Source: DSYU01 sp963827605 (GTDB taxonomy: Bacteria > Chloroflexota > Anaerolineae > Anaerolineales > Anaerolineaceae). From it: 64,000 nucleotides of DNA. Of this stretch, positions 45,469-53,261 are shown one piece after another. The stretch covers positions 744,001 through 808,000 of the forward strand of contig CAWHBK010000001.1 of the NCBI GenBank assembly GCA_963827605.1, in the 5' to 3' direction. A model generated the notes under the pieces. It was not told the origin of the DNA, made no database searches, and saw only the letters and a program-made list of their open reading frames with translations. The position numbers were made by a program, and so were the translations under genes. Every line of letters starts with the position of its first letter. Within the stretch, counting starts at the first letter, position 1.

Positions 45469-46205
45469 CAGGCACCCTCATTAACGTTATCGCAATCCTT
45501 GTTGGTGGCGCAGTTGGTACGCTCTTAGGCAGCCGTTTGCCAGACCGTATTCGCCAGACCGTTATGGCCGGCATGGGTCTATTCGTTTTAGCCATCGGCC
45601 TGCAAATGTTCTTAAAAACGGCCAACTCCCTGGTCGTTCTTGCCAGCCTGGTGATTGGCATTATTCTGGGAGAATGGTGGCAGATCGAGGACGGCATCCG
45701 CTGGCTGGGCCGCACCATCGAACGGCGCGTAATGCCACAGAACGGCTCGGAAGTGGAGCACCAGGTGCGCCAGGAGCGCTTTGTGCGCGGCTTCTTTACC
45801 GCATCTTTGTTGTTCTGCGTAGGCCCAATCGCCATCCTCGGCTCGATCCAGGACGGACTGACCGGCAATTACCAGCTTCTTGCGGTAAAATCGGTGCTGG
45901 ACGGCTTTGCCTCCGTCGCATTTGCCTCCAGCCTGGGGGTTGGCGTACTGTTTTCCGCCCTGCCCATCCTGTTCTATCAGGGGGGTATTTCCCTGGCTGC
46001 CACCCAGATCCAGCCCTTCTTCTCCAATCCCATGATGATCGAGATGACCGCCACCGGCGGCGTCCTGCTGATGGCCATCGCCATCAGCAGCTTGATGGAA
46101 ATCAAGCCCATCCGCGCTGGCAACCTGCTCCCGGCGCTCCTCATCGCCCCGCTCCTCGTCGTCGCCCTCACCGCCCTCGGAATTAACTGGGCTTCGCTGC
46201 CGTAA
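45465..46205 (+). CDS. DUF554 family membrane protein
   Basis: 246 residues, about seven hydrophobic helices. GTLINVIAILVGGAVGTLLGSRLPDRIRQTVMAGMGLFVLAIG at the start and GPIAILGSIQDGLTGNYQLLAVKSVLDGFASVAFASSLG in the middle are characteristic of DUF554 (YdfK-like), a family of unknown transport function. It overlaps the adenosyltransferase gene by four bases and is the last plus-strand gene of this unit. Confidence 0.9.
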   Translation: MTGTLINVIAILVGGAVGTLLGSRLPDRIRQTVMAGMGLFVLAIGLQMFLKTANSLVVLASLVIGIILGEWWQIEDGIRWLGRTIERRVMPQNGSEVEHQVRQERFVRGFFTASLLFCVGPIAILGSIQDGLTGNYQLLAVKSVLDGFASVAFASSLGVGVLFSALPILFYQGGISLAATQIQPFFSNPMMIEMTATGGVLLMAIAISSLMEIKPIRAGNLLPALLIAPLLVVALTALGINWASLP

Positions 46206-46272
46206 CCCGCAGAGCTACCCCGCCTGCCGTTAGAGCAGAGGGTTGGTTACCGCCGGGTACATCGTTCCCCTC

Positions 46273-47121
46273 TCACCACGGGTACACAAACACCGGGAAG
46301 CGTTCGCCTGTCTCCCGGAACCCTATCTTATGATACAGCGCCAGTGAGGCGCTGTTGCTGCTTTGCGTATTCAGCGTTACGCCCCAATAGTCCAGCCGGT
46401 TCATAAAATGGTCCAGCAAATCTTGTACCAGGGCAAACCCCAGGTGCTGGCGCTGCAAGCCGGGGTGCACGGCCAGGCGGGCCAGGTGCGCGTATACTCC
46501 GCTGCTTGAGCTCATTGTATACCCGATAATTTCCCCATCCCGCTCGGCCACGGTGCAGTAGGAGCTTTTCGCGGAGGCAAAGTGCAAATCCTCCATCGAT
46601 AAGCGCCAGATCGGCTCAAACGCCAGGTTGTCGATGATTTTTACTTTTTCCAGGTCCGCGTCATTCATCGCGCGCAGCTTAATCCGCGGGTCGATCCGCG
46701 GCGCAAGCGGGGGCTCGGCATCAAACATAAACACCACGATGTCCTGGTGATGGACAAAGCCATTGCGCTTCAACATTTCTTCATACCATTCGCGCAGCGA
46801 CAGCGTGGCAATCGTCGGCCTGGGTTTGCAGCTCGCCAGGTTTTCCAGCGCGCGCTCAAACAACTGCTGCCAGGTCTTGTCCAGCGGCATGTGGATCGAA
46901 GCGCCAAACAGGCGCACCCAGGCTACTTCTGCCGGTTCCGGTGGGCATGCCAGCGTCGCGGTGACGCGCCGGTCCTCCTCACAAATCCAAAAAGGCTGGC
47001 GGCCCAGCCACTCCAGCACATCCCGCCAATCCAGGTGACGATGAATGTTGCTAAGCGAGTTGGTAAAGTTAAACAGGGCCGTATAATCTGTTCGTTCAGC
47101 AGGGCGTAAGATCGGTGGCAT
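46273..47121 (-). CDS. GNAT-family N-acetyltransferase (two-domain)
   Basis: 282 residues. A degenerate N-terminal half is followed by an active GNAT domain from about residue 145: IKLRAMNDADLEKVKIID, AERDGEIIGYTMSS, ARLAVHPGLQRQHLGFALVQDLLDHF (the acetyl-CoA loop region Q-x-x-x-G) and LNTQSSNSASLALYHKIGFRETGERFPVFV. Substrate unknown. ATG 47121 with AGGA upstream is used; the ORF runs further without support. It converges with the DUF554 gene. Confidence 0.85.
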   Translation of the reverse strand: MPPILRPAERTDYTALFNFTNSLSNIHRHLDWRDVLEWLGRQPFWICEEDRRVTATLACPPEPAEVAWVRLFGASIHMPLDKTWQQLFERALENLASCKPRPTIATLSLREWYEEMLKRNGFVHHQDIVVFMFDAEPPLAPRIDPRIKLRAMNDADLEKVKIIDNLAFEPIWRLSMEDLHFASAKSSYCTVAERDGEIIGYTMSSSSGVYAHLARLAVHPGLQRQHLGFALVQDLLDHFMNRLDYWGVTLNTQSSNSASLALYHKIGFRETGERFPVFVYPW

Positions 47122-47169
47122 GGCGTTTCCTGGAACCCTGGTACTACTTGCGCGCGCCGGCACGATTGG

Positions 47170-47235
47170 TGCCTACCGGCACTACCTGTGCCGCGAACGG
47201 CGCCTACCGGCGCCGCACGGCGCCTACTGGCGCCG
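47170..47235. repeat. Short palindromic GGCGCC-rich repeats
   Basis: Variants of GGCGCCTACCGGCGCCGCAC follow each other three times with changes (GGTGCCTACCGGCACTACC, GCGCCTACCGGCGCC, GGCGCCTACTGGCGCC), each close to a palindrome. They fill the gap between the GNAT and TPR genes and run over the TPR stop codon. Confidence 0.6.
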
Positions 47236-47766
47236 CAGCATCCGCATCGGAATATCCAGCAGCTTTTTTAGAAAGCGCTCCTGGAGACTGAGCTTTTTCT
47301 GGTTGTTTAGCGCAGCATCCATCGAAGCCAGGGCTTCAAACTGGTGACCGGTGCGAATCTGTAAGGCGGAAATCGCTTTCAGCACGGGTACGCGGCTTTC
47401 TTCATCCCCACACTGCTTTAGCAGATCGGAGCACTGCCGGTAGCGGGCCAGGGCTTCTTCCATCCGGTTCAGAGCTTCAAGCCCGGCAGCCTGGTTGCCC
47501 AGCGCCAGCGCTTGCCTGCGCGTATCCCCTGATCGGGCAAACACCTGATCGGTGCCTTCCGCAGCTTCTAACGCGCCGGTTCCATCCCCGGACTGCAGCA
47601 GCGCCACACTCCGGTTGTTCGCCATCTCCGCCGCCCGGCTTTCGTCACCATCTTCAGAATACTGCCTGGCAGCCTGTTCAAACAAACCGGCCGCTTCTGG
47701 AAAACGACCCGCATGATAGCTTGCTTCAGCCCGTTTCAATACCTGTGAAAGGGATTCTTGTCTCAT
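47224..47766 (-). CDS. TPR-repeat protein
   Basis: 180 residues of helical repeats: VLKRAEASYHAGRFPEAAGLFEQAARQY, AAEMANNRSVALLQSGDGTGALEAA and ALALGNQAAGLEALNRMEEALARYRQC fit the TPR spacing of about 34-40. No enzymatic motif or signal peptide. The C-terminus is basic (ERFLKKLLDIPMRMLRRQ). ATG 47766 or GTG 47778 could be the start. It lies 24 bases after the XRE regulator, in the same direction, and is likely co-transcribed. Confidence 0.75.
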   Translation of the reverse strand: MRQESLSQVLKRAEASYHAGRFPEAAGLFEQAARQYSEDGDESRAAEMANNRSVALLQSGDGTGALEAAEGTDQVFARSGDTRRQALALGNQAAGLEALNRMEEALARYRQCSDLLKQCGDEESRVPVLKAISALQIRTGHQFEALASMDAALNNQKKLSLQERFLKKLLDIPMRMLRRQ

Positions 47767-47790
47767 TTTTATATCCACGCTCCCGAGAAA

Positions 47791-48471
47791 CTAATACGTG
47801 ATCTCCAGCAAAACTTCCGCCACCGCCCGCAATTTTTCCGCCGAGAGGTCGCTCAAACGCATCGCCAGTTCCAGGTATGGACGGTTTACCGGCTTGCACA
47901 CAAACTGCTGGATATCCGGGGGCAGGTCCAAAAATTTCAGATACGTACCCTGCTGACTGCGCCACTTGCCAATCGGGCCGTGCTTGTCGTAGAACTGCTC
48001 GATCGGCATATCCAGCACATTCGCCAGCAGCTCAAGCTCAGAGACGGGGACGGACGCCTCACCCATCTCATAACGCTTCACCTGATCTTCTGGTATGCCT
48101 GTTTTCTCAAAAATCTCGCGATACGAAAAGTTTGCATTATTCCGCGCCAGCCGCAAGTTTGTACCGATCACCCGGTTGCGCAGCATAATCAGGCGTTCCT
48201 TCTCCTGCAGCGCCTCCGGTTGGCTGGTCTCCGAGAGCGAGCGCTTGCCCCAGAACTGCTCCAGCGGTACGTTCAAGTACAGCGCAAGCAGCTCAAGCTG
48301 TGGCAGCGAAGGCGCCTGCACGCCTCTTTCGAACTCCTGGAACTGCTCGGGGGTGGCGCCGATCGCTTGCGCGCATTCTTCAGAACCTCTTCGCGTGGCT
48401 TTCCGCGCATCAAAAATTAAGAGGCCCAGTTTCTTGTTCCGTATTTGGAGGATTTGGCGTTGGTTACTCAT
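47791..48471 (-). CDS. XRE-type regulator with two HTH domains
   Basis: 226 residues. Two Cro/CI-like helix-turn-helix modules: residues about 16-75 (LLIFDARKATRRGSEECAQAIGATPEQFQEFERG) and about 95-160 (IGTNLRLARNNANFSYREIFEKTGIPEDQVKRYEMG), each ending in a PLEQFW/PIEQFY segment. A helical C-terminal tail follows. The duplicated module is uncommon and suggests recognition of a direct repeat by one chain. Ligand and targets unknown. Confidence 0.85.
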   Translation of the reverse strand: MSNQRQILQIRNKKLGLLIFDARKATRRGSEECAQAIGATPEQFQEFERGVQAPSLPQLELLALYLNVPLEQFWGKRSLSETSQPEALQEKERLIMLRNRVIGTNLRLARNNANFSYREIFEKTGIPEDQVKRYEMGEASVPVSELELLANVLDMPIEQFYDKHGPIGKWRSQQGTYLKFLDLPPDIQQFVCKPVNRPYLELAMRLSDLSAEKLRAVAEVLLEITY

Positions 48472-48559
48472 ATGTTAGCCATTATAGCACCAGACCACAT
48501 CGGGTATATTTCCAGGCAAGCCTGCCCTGCTTTCGCCTTTCAGAGGTTCCTGAGAAGCG

Positions 48560-49876
48560 TTATCGCCGTCTTTGGTTTTGGCCGAGCAAATCGGCCAGGT
48601 TCGCTCCAAAAACTTCCGGGCCCAGCTTGAATCCGGCCATTTCCAAGCGCGGCGTGAACAATGGCCGGATACCGGTTGGTTTTAATTCGCCCAGTACCTT
48701 CCCGTCCGGCGATATGCCGGTCTGCTCAAACTTAAAAATGTCCGTCAGAACTACAGTATCGCCTTCCATCCCAGCCACTTCCGTAACCGCAGTCACTTTA
48801 CGACTGCCGTCTTTCATGCGCGACTGCTGGACGATCAGATCGATGGCAGACGCAACCTGCTCGCGGATCACTTTCAAGGGCAGATCCATCCCAGACATCA
48901 AGCACATCGTTTCCAAACGCGAAAGTGCATCCCGCGGTGCGTTCGCATGCAGCGTGGTCAGCGACCCATCATGACCGGTGTTCATCGCCTGGAGCATATC
49001 CAGCGTCTCACCGCCGCGGCACTCGCCGACGACGATCCGGTCGGGCCGCATGCGCAGCGAGTTCTTCACCAGATCGCGGATGGTCACCATATGCTTGCCT
49101 TCCAGGTTGGCTGGTTTTGTCTCCATCCGCACCACGTGATCCTGCTGCAGCTTGAGTTCCGCCGCGTCTTCAATCGTGATGATGCGCTCATCTTCCGGGA
49201 TATAACCGGACAATACATTTAGCAGGGTCGTTTTCCCAGAGCCTGTTCCGCCGGATATAACAACGTTCAGGCGCGAGATGACGCACGCGCGGATAAACTC
49301 GGCCATCGTCTTCGTAATTGAACCGTAGGAGATCAATTGTTCGATGGTCAGCTTATCCTTTTTGAATTTTCGGATCGTAATGGTTGGGCCGTCGATCGCG
49401 CAAGGGGCAATAACCGCGTTTACACGCGATCCATCCGGCAGGCGCGCATCCACGGTGGGAGTGTCGCCATCTACCCGCCGTCCCAACGGCAAAATGATTT
49501 TATCAATCACCCGCATAACGGCTGCATCATTTTCAAAGGTTATGGCGGTTTTTGTCAGCTTGCCTTTACGCTCCACAAATACCTTCTTTGGCCCGTTTAC
49601 CATAATCTCAGTGATTGATTCATCTTCGATCAGGGGTTGCAGCGGCCCAAAGCCCAGCAGATCATCCAGGATTTCGTGGAAGATCTGGTCGCGCAGCGTG
49701 TTTGGCAGTTGTAGTCGCGTGCTTTGATATGCTTTTTGCACGGATTGGGAAATTGCTTCCCGCCGGTCTTCAACGCCCGGAGGGTTGGACTCTAATTCGC
49801 GAGAGACAACGTTAATTAGATAATCTTTGACTTTTGCTATTTCAGCAGACCGGGAGGGTTGGCCGGGATTATTCAT
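48560..49876 (-). CDS. cpaF: CpaF/TadA-type secretion ATPase
   Basis: 438 residues. ILDDLLGFGPLQPLIEDESITEIMVNGP, DARLPDGSRVNAVIAP, Walker A ISGGTGSGKTTLLN, Asp-box IITIEDAAEL, RMRPDRIVVGECRGGETLDMLQAMNTGHDGSLTTLHAN and Walker B/His-box are all typical of the Tad pilus ATPase. No TadB/TadC, pilin, prepilin peptidase or secretin gene is near it in this window; regulatory genes surround it instead. Frame intact. Confidence 0.92.
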   Translation of the reverse strand: MNNPGQPSRSAEIAKVKDYLINVVSRELESNPPGVEDRREAISQSVQKAYQSTRLQLPNTLRDQIFHEILDDLLGFGPLQPLIEDESITEIMVNGPKKVFVERKGKLTKTAITFENDAAVMRVIDKIILPLGRRVDGDTPTVDARLPDGSRVNAVIAPCAIDGPTITIRKFKKDKLTIEQLISYGSITKTMAEFIRACVISRLNVVISGGTGSGKTTLLNVLSGYIPEDERIITIEDAAELKLQQDHVVRMETKPANLEGKHMVTIRDLVKNSLRMRPDRIVVGECRGGETLDMLQAMNTGHDGSLTTLHANAPRDALSRLETMCLMSGMDLPLKVIREQVASAIDLIVQQSRMKDGSRKVTAVTEVAGMEGDTVVLTDIFKFEQTGISPDGKVLGELKPTGIRPLFTPRLEMAGFKLGPEVFGANLADLLGQNQRRR

Positions 49877-49901
49877 AACAACCTGTATTTGTGATTTTGT
49901 T

Positions 49902-50186
49902 TTACGAAGCGATCTCTTCTTCTGGGATTACCCAGATGATGTGACTGGTGTTCACCACCATAAACGCGGAATGATATAACTCTTCGTTCTGGCTGTTATA
50001 AATCACCGCGTCGGTGACCGCCAGAAAGTGATCCGCTCCATTCATTTCATCCTTCACGCGTGAGTCGGGGCGAATATAAATTGTTCCGCGGATTGTATTC
50101 TGGTGGGTTTGAATGAGTACCTGAACAGGATGCTTGGAAACAACCTGGGTAAAGATCTTGCCCTTCTCATCGTAATGTGTGACCAT
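49902..50186 (-). CDS. Small uncharacterised protein, 94 aa
   Basis: No signal peptide or membrane helix. The pattern SKHPVQVLIQTHQNTIRGTIYIRP, ADHFLAVTDAVIYNSQNEELYHS and FMVVNTSHIIWVIPEEE suggests a small beta-barrel fold; I recall similar small proteins beside pilus or signalling genes but cannot name the family securely. It lies between cpaF (25-base gap) and the OmpR regulator (one-base gap), so it is co-transcribed with both. Confidence 0.7.
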   Translation of the reverse strand: MVTHYDEKGKIFTQVVSKHPVQVLIQTHQNTIRGTIYIRPDSRVKDEMNGADHFLAVTDAVIYNSQNEELYHSAFMVVNTSHIIWVIPEEEIAS

Positions 50187-50187
50187 C

Positions 50188-50901
50188 TTATACTTTTTCC
50201 GTGGCTTCTTTTTCTAGCGGCGGCATCAGATACCCCAGGCCAGAGCGGGTGACAATGTGCTGCGGACTGTGCGGGTTATCCTCCAGTTTCTGGCGCAAGC
50301 GGGCGATGCTCACCCACAAAATTTCCTTATCATCCTTATACTGGCTGCCCCAAACCGCGATCAACAGATCTTCCGCGGAAAGAACGTGACCCACATGGTG
50401 CGCAAACTGGATCAGCAGCCGGTACTCGGTTGCGGAGAGATAAACGGGTTTGTTATCCTTCCACACTTCTGCCCGCGCAAAATCGATCTTCAAGTTCCCA
50501 TGCGTGAAGTAGCGGTTTTGGGTGGCGCCATCCGTGGTTTGCGCCCGGCGCAGCACTGCCCGCACCCGCGCTACCAGTTCAGTAGCCGAAAATGGCTTCA
50601 CCACATAGTCATCTGCGCCCACGTTCAGGCCCTTCACCCGGTCCTGCTCCTCGCCTTTGGCGGTTAGCATGATAATGGGCACATTGGAGAACTGCCGGAT
50701 GCGCTCGCAGGTGGTAAAACCATCCAGCCGCGGCATCATGATGTCAAGAATTACCAGATCGGGGCTTTGATTAGACATCATCTCTAAAGCTTCTTCGCCG
50801 TTGCTGGCGCATTTCACCTCGTACCCGGCGGCTTCCAGGTTCACTTTTACAAGATGAAGATATCGTGCCTCGTCATCTACCACGAGAATTTGAGGTGCCA
50901 T
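50188..50901 (-). CDS. OmpR/PhoB-type response regulator
   Basis: 237 residues. The receiver reads ILVVDDEARYLHLVKVNLEAAGYEV, phospho-Asp region DLVILDIMMPRLDGF, IIMLTAKGEE and GADDYVVKPFSATELVARV. The winged-helix output is LSATEYRLLIQFAHHVGHVLSAEDLLIAVWG and WVSIARLRQKLEDNPHSPQHIVTRSGLGY. Two histidine kinase genes follow upstream on the same strand (52- and 70-base gaps), one or both being its partners. Confidence 0.93.
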   Translation of the reverse strand: MAPQILVVDDEARYLHLVKVNLEAAGYEVKCASNGEEALEMMSNQSPDLVILDIMMPRLDGFTTCERIRQFSNVPIIMLTAKGEEQDRVKGLNVGADDYVVKPFSATELVARVRAVLRRAQTTDGATQNRYFTHGNLKIDFARAEVWKDNKPVYLSATEYRLLIQFAHHVGHVLSAEDLLIAVWGSQYKDDKEILWVSIARLRQKLEDNPHSPQHIVTRSGLGYLMPPLEKEATEKV

Positions 50902-50953
50902 TGTGCGATAACCTCCTTCTCAAAATCCTGAGCTTTGCATAATCCCACCAAAA

Positions 50954-52162
50954 TTACGGCTGGTAGGGAAGCGCGATGTGGAACGTCGTTCCCTCTCCCA
51001 CAACCGATGTAGCATAGATTTGACCCTGGTGCGCCTGGATTATTTTCTTGCAAATAAACAGTCCGAGCCCTGAGCCGTGAACAAAAGGTTCCAGTTCGGG
51101 ATTGCGGAAAAACCGGTCAAAAATGTGCGGCAAATAGCGTTGTGGAATTCCCGGTCCGTGGTCCTCGATGTGGATCAAAACGCCCTCATCATCTTTGGGA
51201 TCTATTTTAACCCATACATCCGAGCCTGGCGCGTACTTAACAGCATTGTTGATTACATTTTCGAAAACTTGCCCCAGCCGTTTCGGATCGCCGCGGATGA
51301 GCGTGCCCTGCTTTTCTGGCTCGATGTGTACCACCAGATCCGGGTGATGCATCCTGACCCGGTCCGCCACCGATTTCGCCAGCGTTTCCAGGCGTACCGC
51401 CTGGAAATCCATCTTCAGGTTGCCGCTTTGCAGGCGGGCCGAATCAAGCAGGTTCTCGATCAGCTCCTGCAAGCGGTCGGCTTCCTGATCAATAATCCGC
51501 AAGAATTCTTGCTGGGTTTCCTGATCCCAATTGGTATCCGAGCGCAGCAGCGTTGTGGTATAGCCCTTGATAAATCCCAGCGGCGTGCGCAGTTCATGCG
51601 TGATGGTAGAAATAAAATCTTCCTGCAGGCGGGCTTCCTGGTTCTGCTGCTCCAGCACTTCATAAGCATGCTGTAAGTTTTGCCGCTCAACCAGCAGGGC
51701 AATCTGCTGCGAGATGAATTCAGCCAGGCGGATGGCTTCCGGTTCAAAGGGCGGGCTGCCAAAACGAATAAAAACAATAGCGCCCAGCGTGCGCGTGGAA
51801 ACCCTTAATGGGATCCCCAGGATAAATGGCCGCTCCAGCCGGCTGACCGAAGGATCATTGACCGGCTCCTGGAGAATCGTCTTGGGATCATCCATGATCT
51901 GGTTGGCGACGATCTCTCCCCAGGCAATGTCAGCTTCCGCGGAACGCCCCCGGCCCATAGCCCTGGCATACATCACATCCAGGTCATGTCGGGCAGGGTC
52001 TGCCAGATAAACGACCAGGTTGTCGAAGATAAAAATTGTGCGTACCAGGCTGACAATATCGTTGAGCGCTGGTTTCCATTCACTTGTTTCGGTCACAATA
52101 CGGCTGATCTCGTAAAGATGATCCAGACCAACTTCTGCGGATGAATATTTTTGTAAACTCAT
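50954..52162 (-). CDS. GAF-domain sensor histidine kinase
   Basis: 402 residues, soluble. The GAF domain (about 15-165) is followed by a short coiled segment, HisKA with FISTITHELRTPLGFIKGY (phospho-His) and a HATPase domain with VINNAVKYAPGSDV (N box), HIEDHGPGIPQRYLPHIFDRFF (G1/F) and GSGLGLFICKKIIQAHQG (G2). ATG 52162 is preferred; the ORF extends 17 codons. The signal is probably intracellular; no heme- or Fe-binding residue is evident. Confidence 0.92.
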   Translation of the reverse strand: MSLQKYSSAEVGLDHLYEISRIVTETSEWKPALNDIVSLVRTIFIFDNLVVYLADPARHDLDVMYARAMGRGRSAEADIAWGEIVANQIMDDPKTILQEPVNDPSVSRLERPFILGIPLRVSTRTLGAIVFIRFGSPPFEPEAIRLAEFISQQIALLVERQNLQHAYEVLEQQNQEARLQEDFISTITHELRTPLGFIKGYTTTLLRSDTNWDQETQQEFLRIIDQEADRLQELIENLLDSARLQSGNLKMDFQAVRLETLAKSVADRVRMHHPDLVVHIEPEKQGTLIRGDPKRLGQVFENVINNAVKYAPGSDVWVKIDPKDDEGVLIHIEDHGPGIPQRYLPHIFDRFFRNPELEPFVHGSGLGLFICKKIIQAHQGQIYATSVVGEGTTFHIALPYQP

Positions 52163-52232
52163 TTCACTTTTCCGCCTCGGAGAAAGATTTCTACCGGCCC
52201 TGGCCAAAGCCATAATCGCACCGGTACCTCCA

Positions 52233-53261
52233 TTAATGAACTTTTAGAGAAAACGAAAAGCAGCTTCCTTTACCAACGTCTGATGTTACCTGAATAATCG
52301 ACCCGTGCGCCTCGACGATCTTTTTTGCCAGCGCAAGGCCTAACCCGGTTCCGCCGGCCCGGCGAGTGGTGCTGCCATCTAATTGATGGAATGAATCAAA
52401 CACCTCATCCAGGCGAGCCTCAGGAATGCCCATCCCGGTATCCATCACCTCGATACATACCATGCGATCTTCGAGCGTCGTACGCAGCGTTACCGTTCCG
52501 CCTGTCTGGGTAAATTTGATGGCATTGTCCAGGAACTGCAGCACCACCCAGGAGATCTTTTCCATATCCCCATCCACCTCCGGTATCCCCTGGTCGCAGT
52601 CCAGCACCATTTTGATACTGCGCTCTTTTGCCTTAAGCGCTGATTTGTGCAGGCAGGAAACACACAGGTTCTGGATGGAAAAGGGTTCCAGGTGCAAATG
52701 CAGTTTTTCTTTCTCACTGAGTGAGAACATGAGCAAATCTTCAATCAGCCGGCCAAGCCGCTCACTGGAGCGTTCCATAATCCCCAACGCGGCCTGCTGC
52801 TGCTCCGTCAATGGGCCCATGTCACCCGTCAGCAGCAGTTCCAGATAGCCTTTCAGATGGGTGAGCGGGGTGCGCAGTTCATGGGAAATGTTCGCAACAA
52901 TGTTTGCCTTGAGCTGGTTCACCTCGGCCAGCTTTTCCATCGCATTTTGCAGCTCTGCCGTACGCTGCTGTACGCGTCGCTCCAATTGCTGGTTGGCTTC
53001 CACGAGCTGGTCGTTCGCCCCCTGGAGATTTGTTTTAAGCTCCTGAAGCTGTTCAGTGATGATCGCCTCGCGCATCGCGATATCAATGATACCGAGATCG
53101 ATCAACACCTGGCCGATCAGCCGGTCCGTCCCCTTGGCGCGCAGCGCTGCCTGGTATTCCAGGGCCCGGTCCAAATCCTCAGCCTTGATCAGGCCTTTTT
53201 CGACCAGGTACTGTCCCAGGCGCGGGACCAGCAGTTCAGGAGAAAGCGAAGAATTGGTCAT
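52233..53261 (-). CDS. Histidine kinase with N-terminal MshEN-like domain
   Basis: 342 residues. Residues about 13-72 read RLGQYLVEKGLIKAEDLDRALEYQ and LIGQVLIDLGIIDIAMREAIITEQ, two copies of the pattern found at the N-terminus of GspE/PilB/MshE ATPases, where it can bind c-di-GMP. A coiled coil (about 75-120) leads to HisKA NISHELRTPLTHLKGYLELLL and HATPase with FLDNAIKFTQTGG, VMDTGMGIPEARLDEVFDSF and GTGLGLALAKKIVEAHG. ATG 53261 overlaps the amidohydrolase stop (ATGA). No membrane helix. Confidence 0.9.
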   Translation of the reverse strand: MTNSSLSPELLVPRLGQYLVEKGLIKAEDLDRALEYQAALRAKGTDRLIGQVLIDLGIIDIAMREAIITEQLQELKTNLQGANDQLVEANQQLERRVQQRTAELQNAMEKLAEVNQLKANIVANISHELRTPLTHLKGYLELLLTGDMGPLTEQQQAALGIMERSSERLGRLIEDLLMFSLSEKEKLHLHLEPFSIQNLCVSCLHKSALKAKERSIKMVLDCDQGIPEVDGDMEKISWVVLQFLDNAIKFTQTGGTVTLRTTLEDRMVCIEVMDTGMGIPEARLDEVFDSFHQLDGSTTRRAGGTGLGLALAKKIVEAHGSIIQVTSDVGKGSCFSFSLKVH

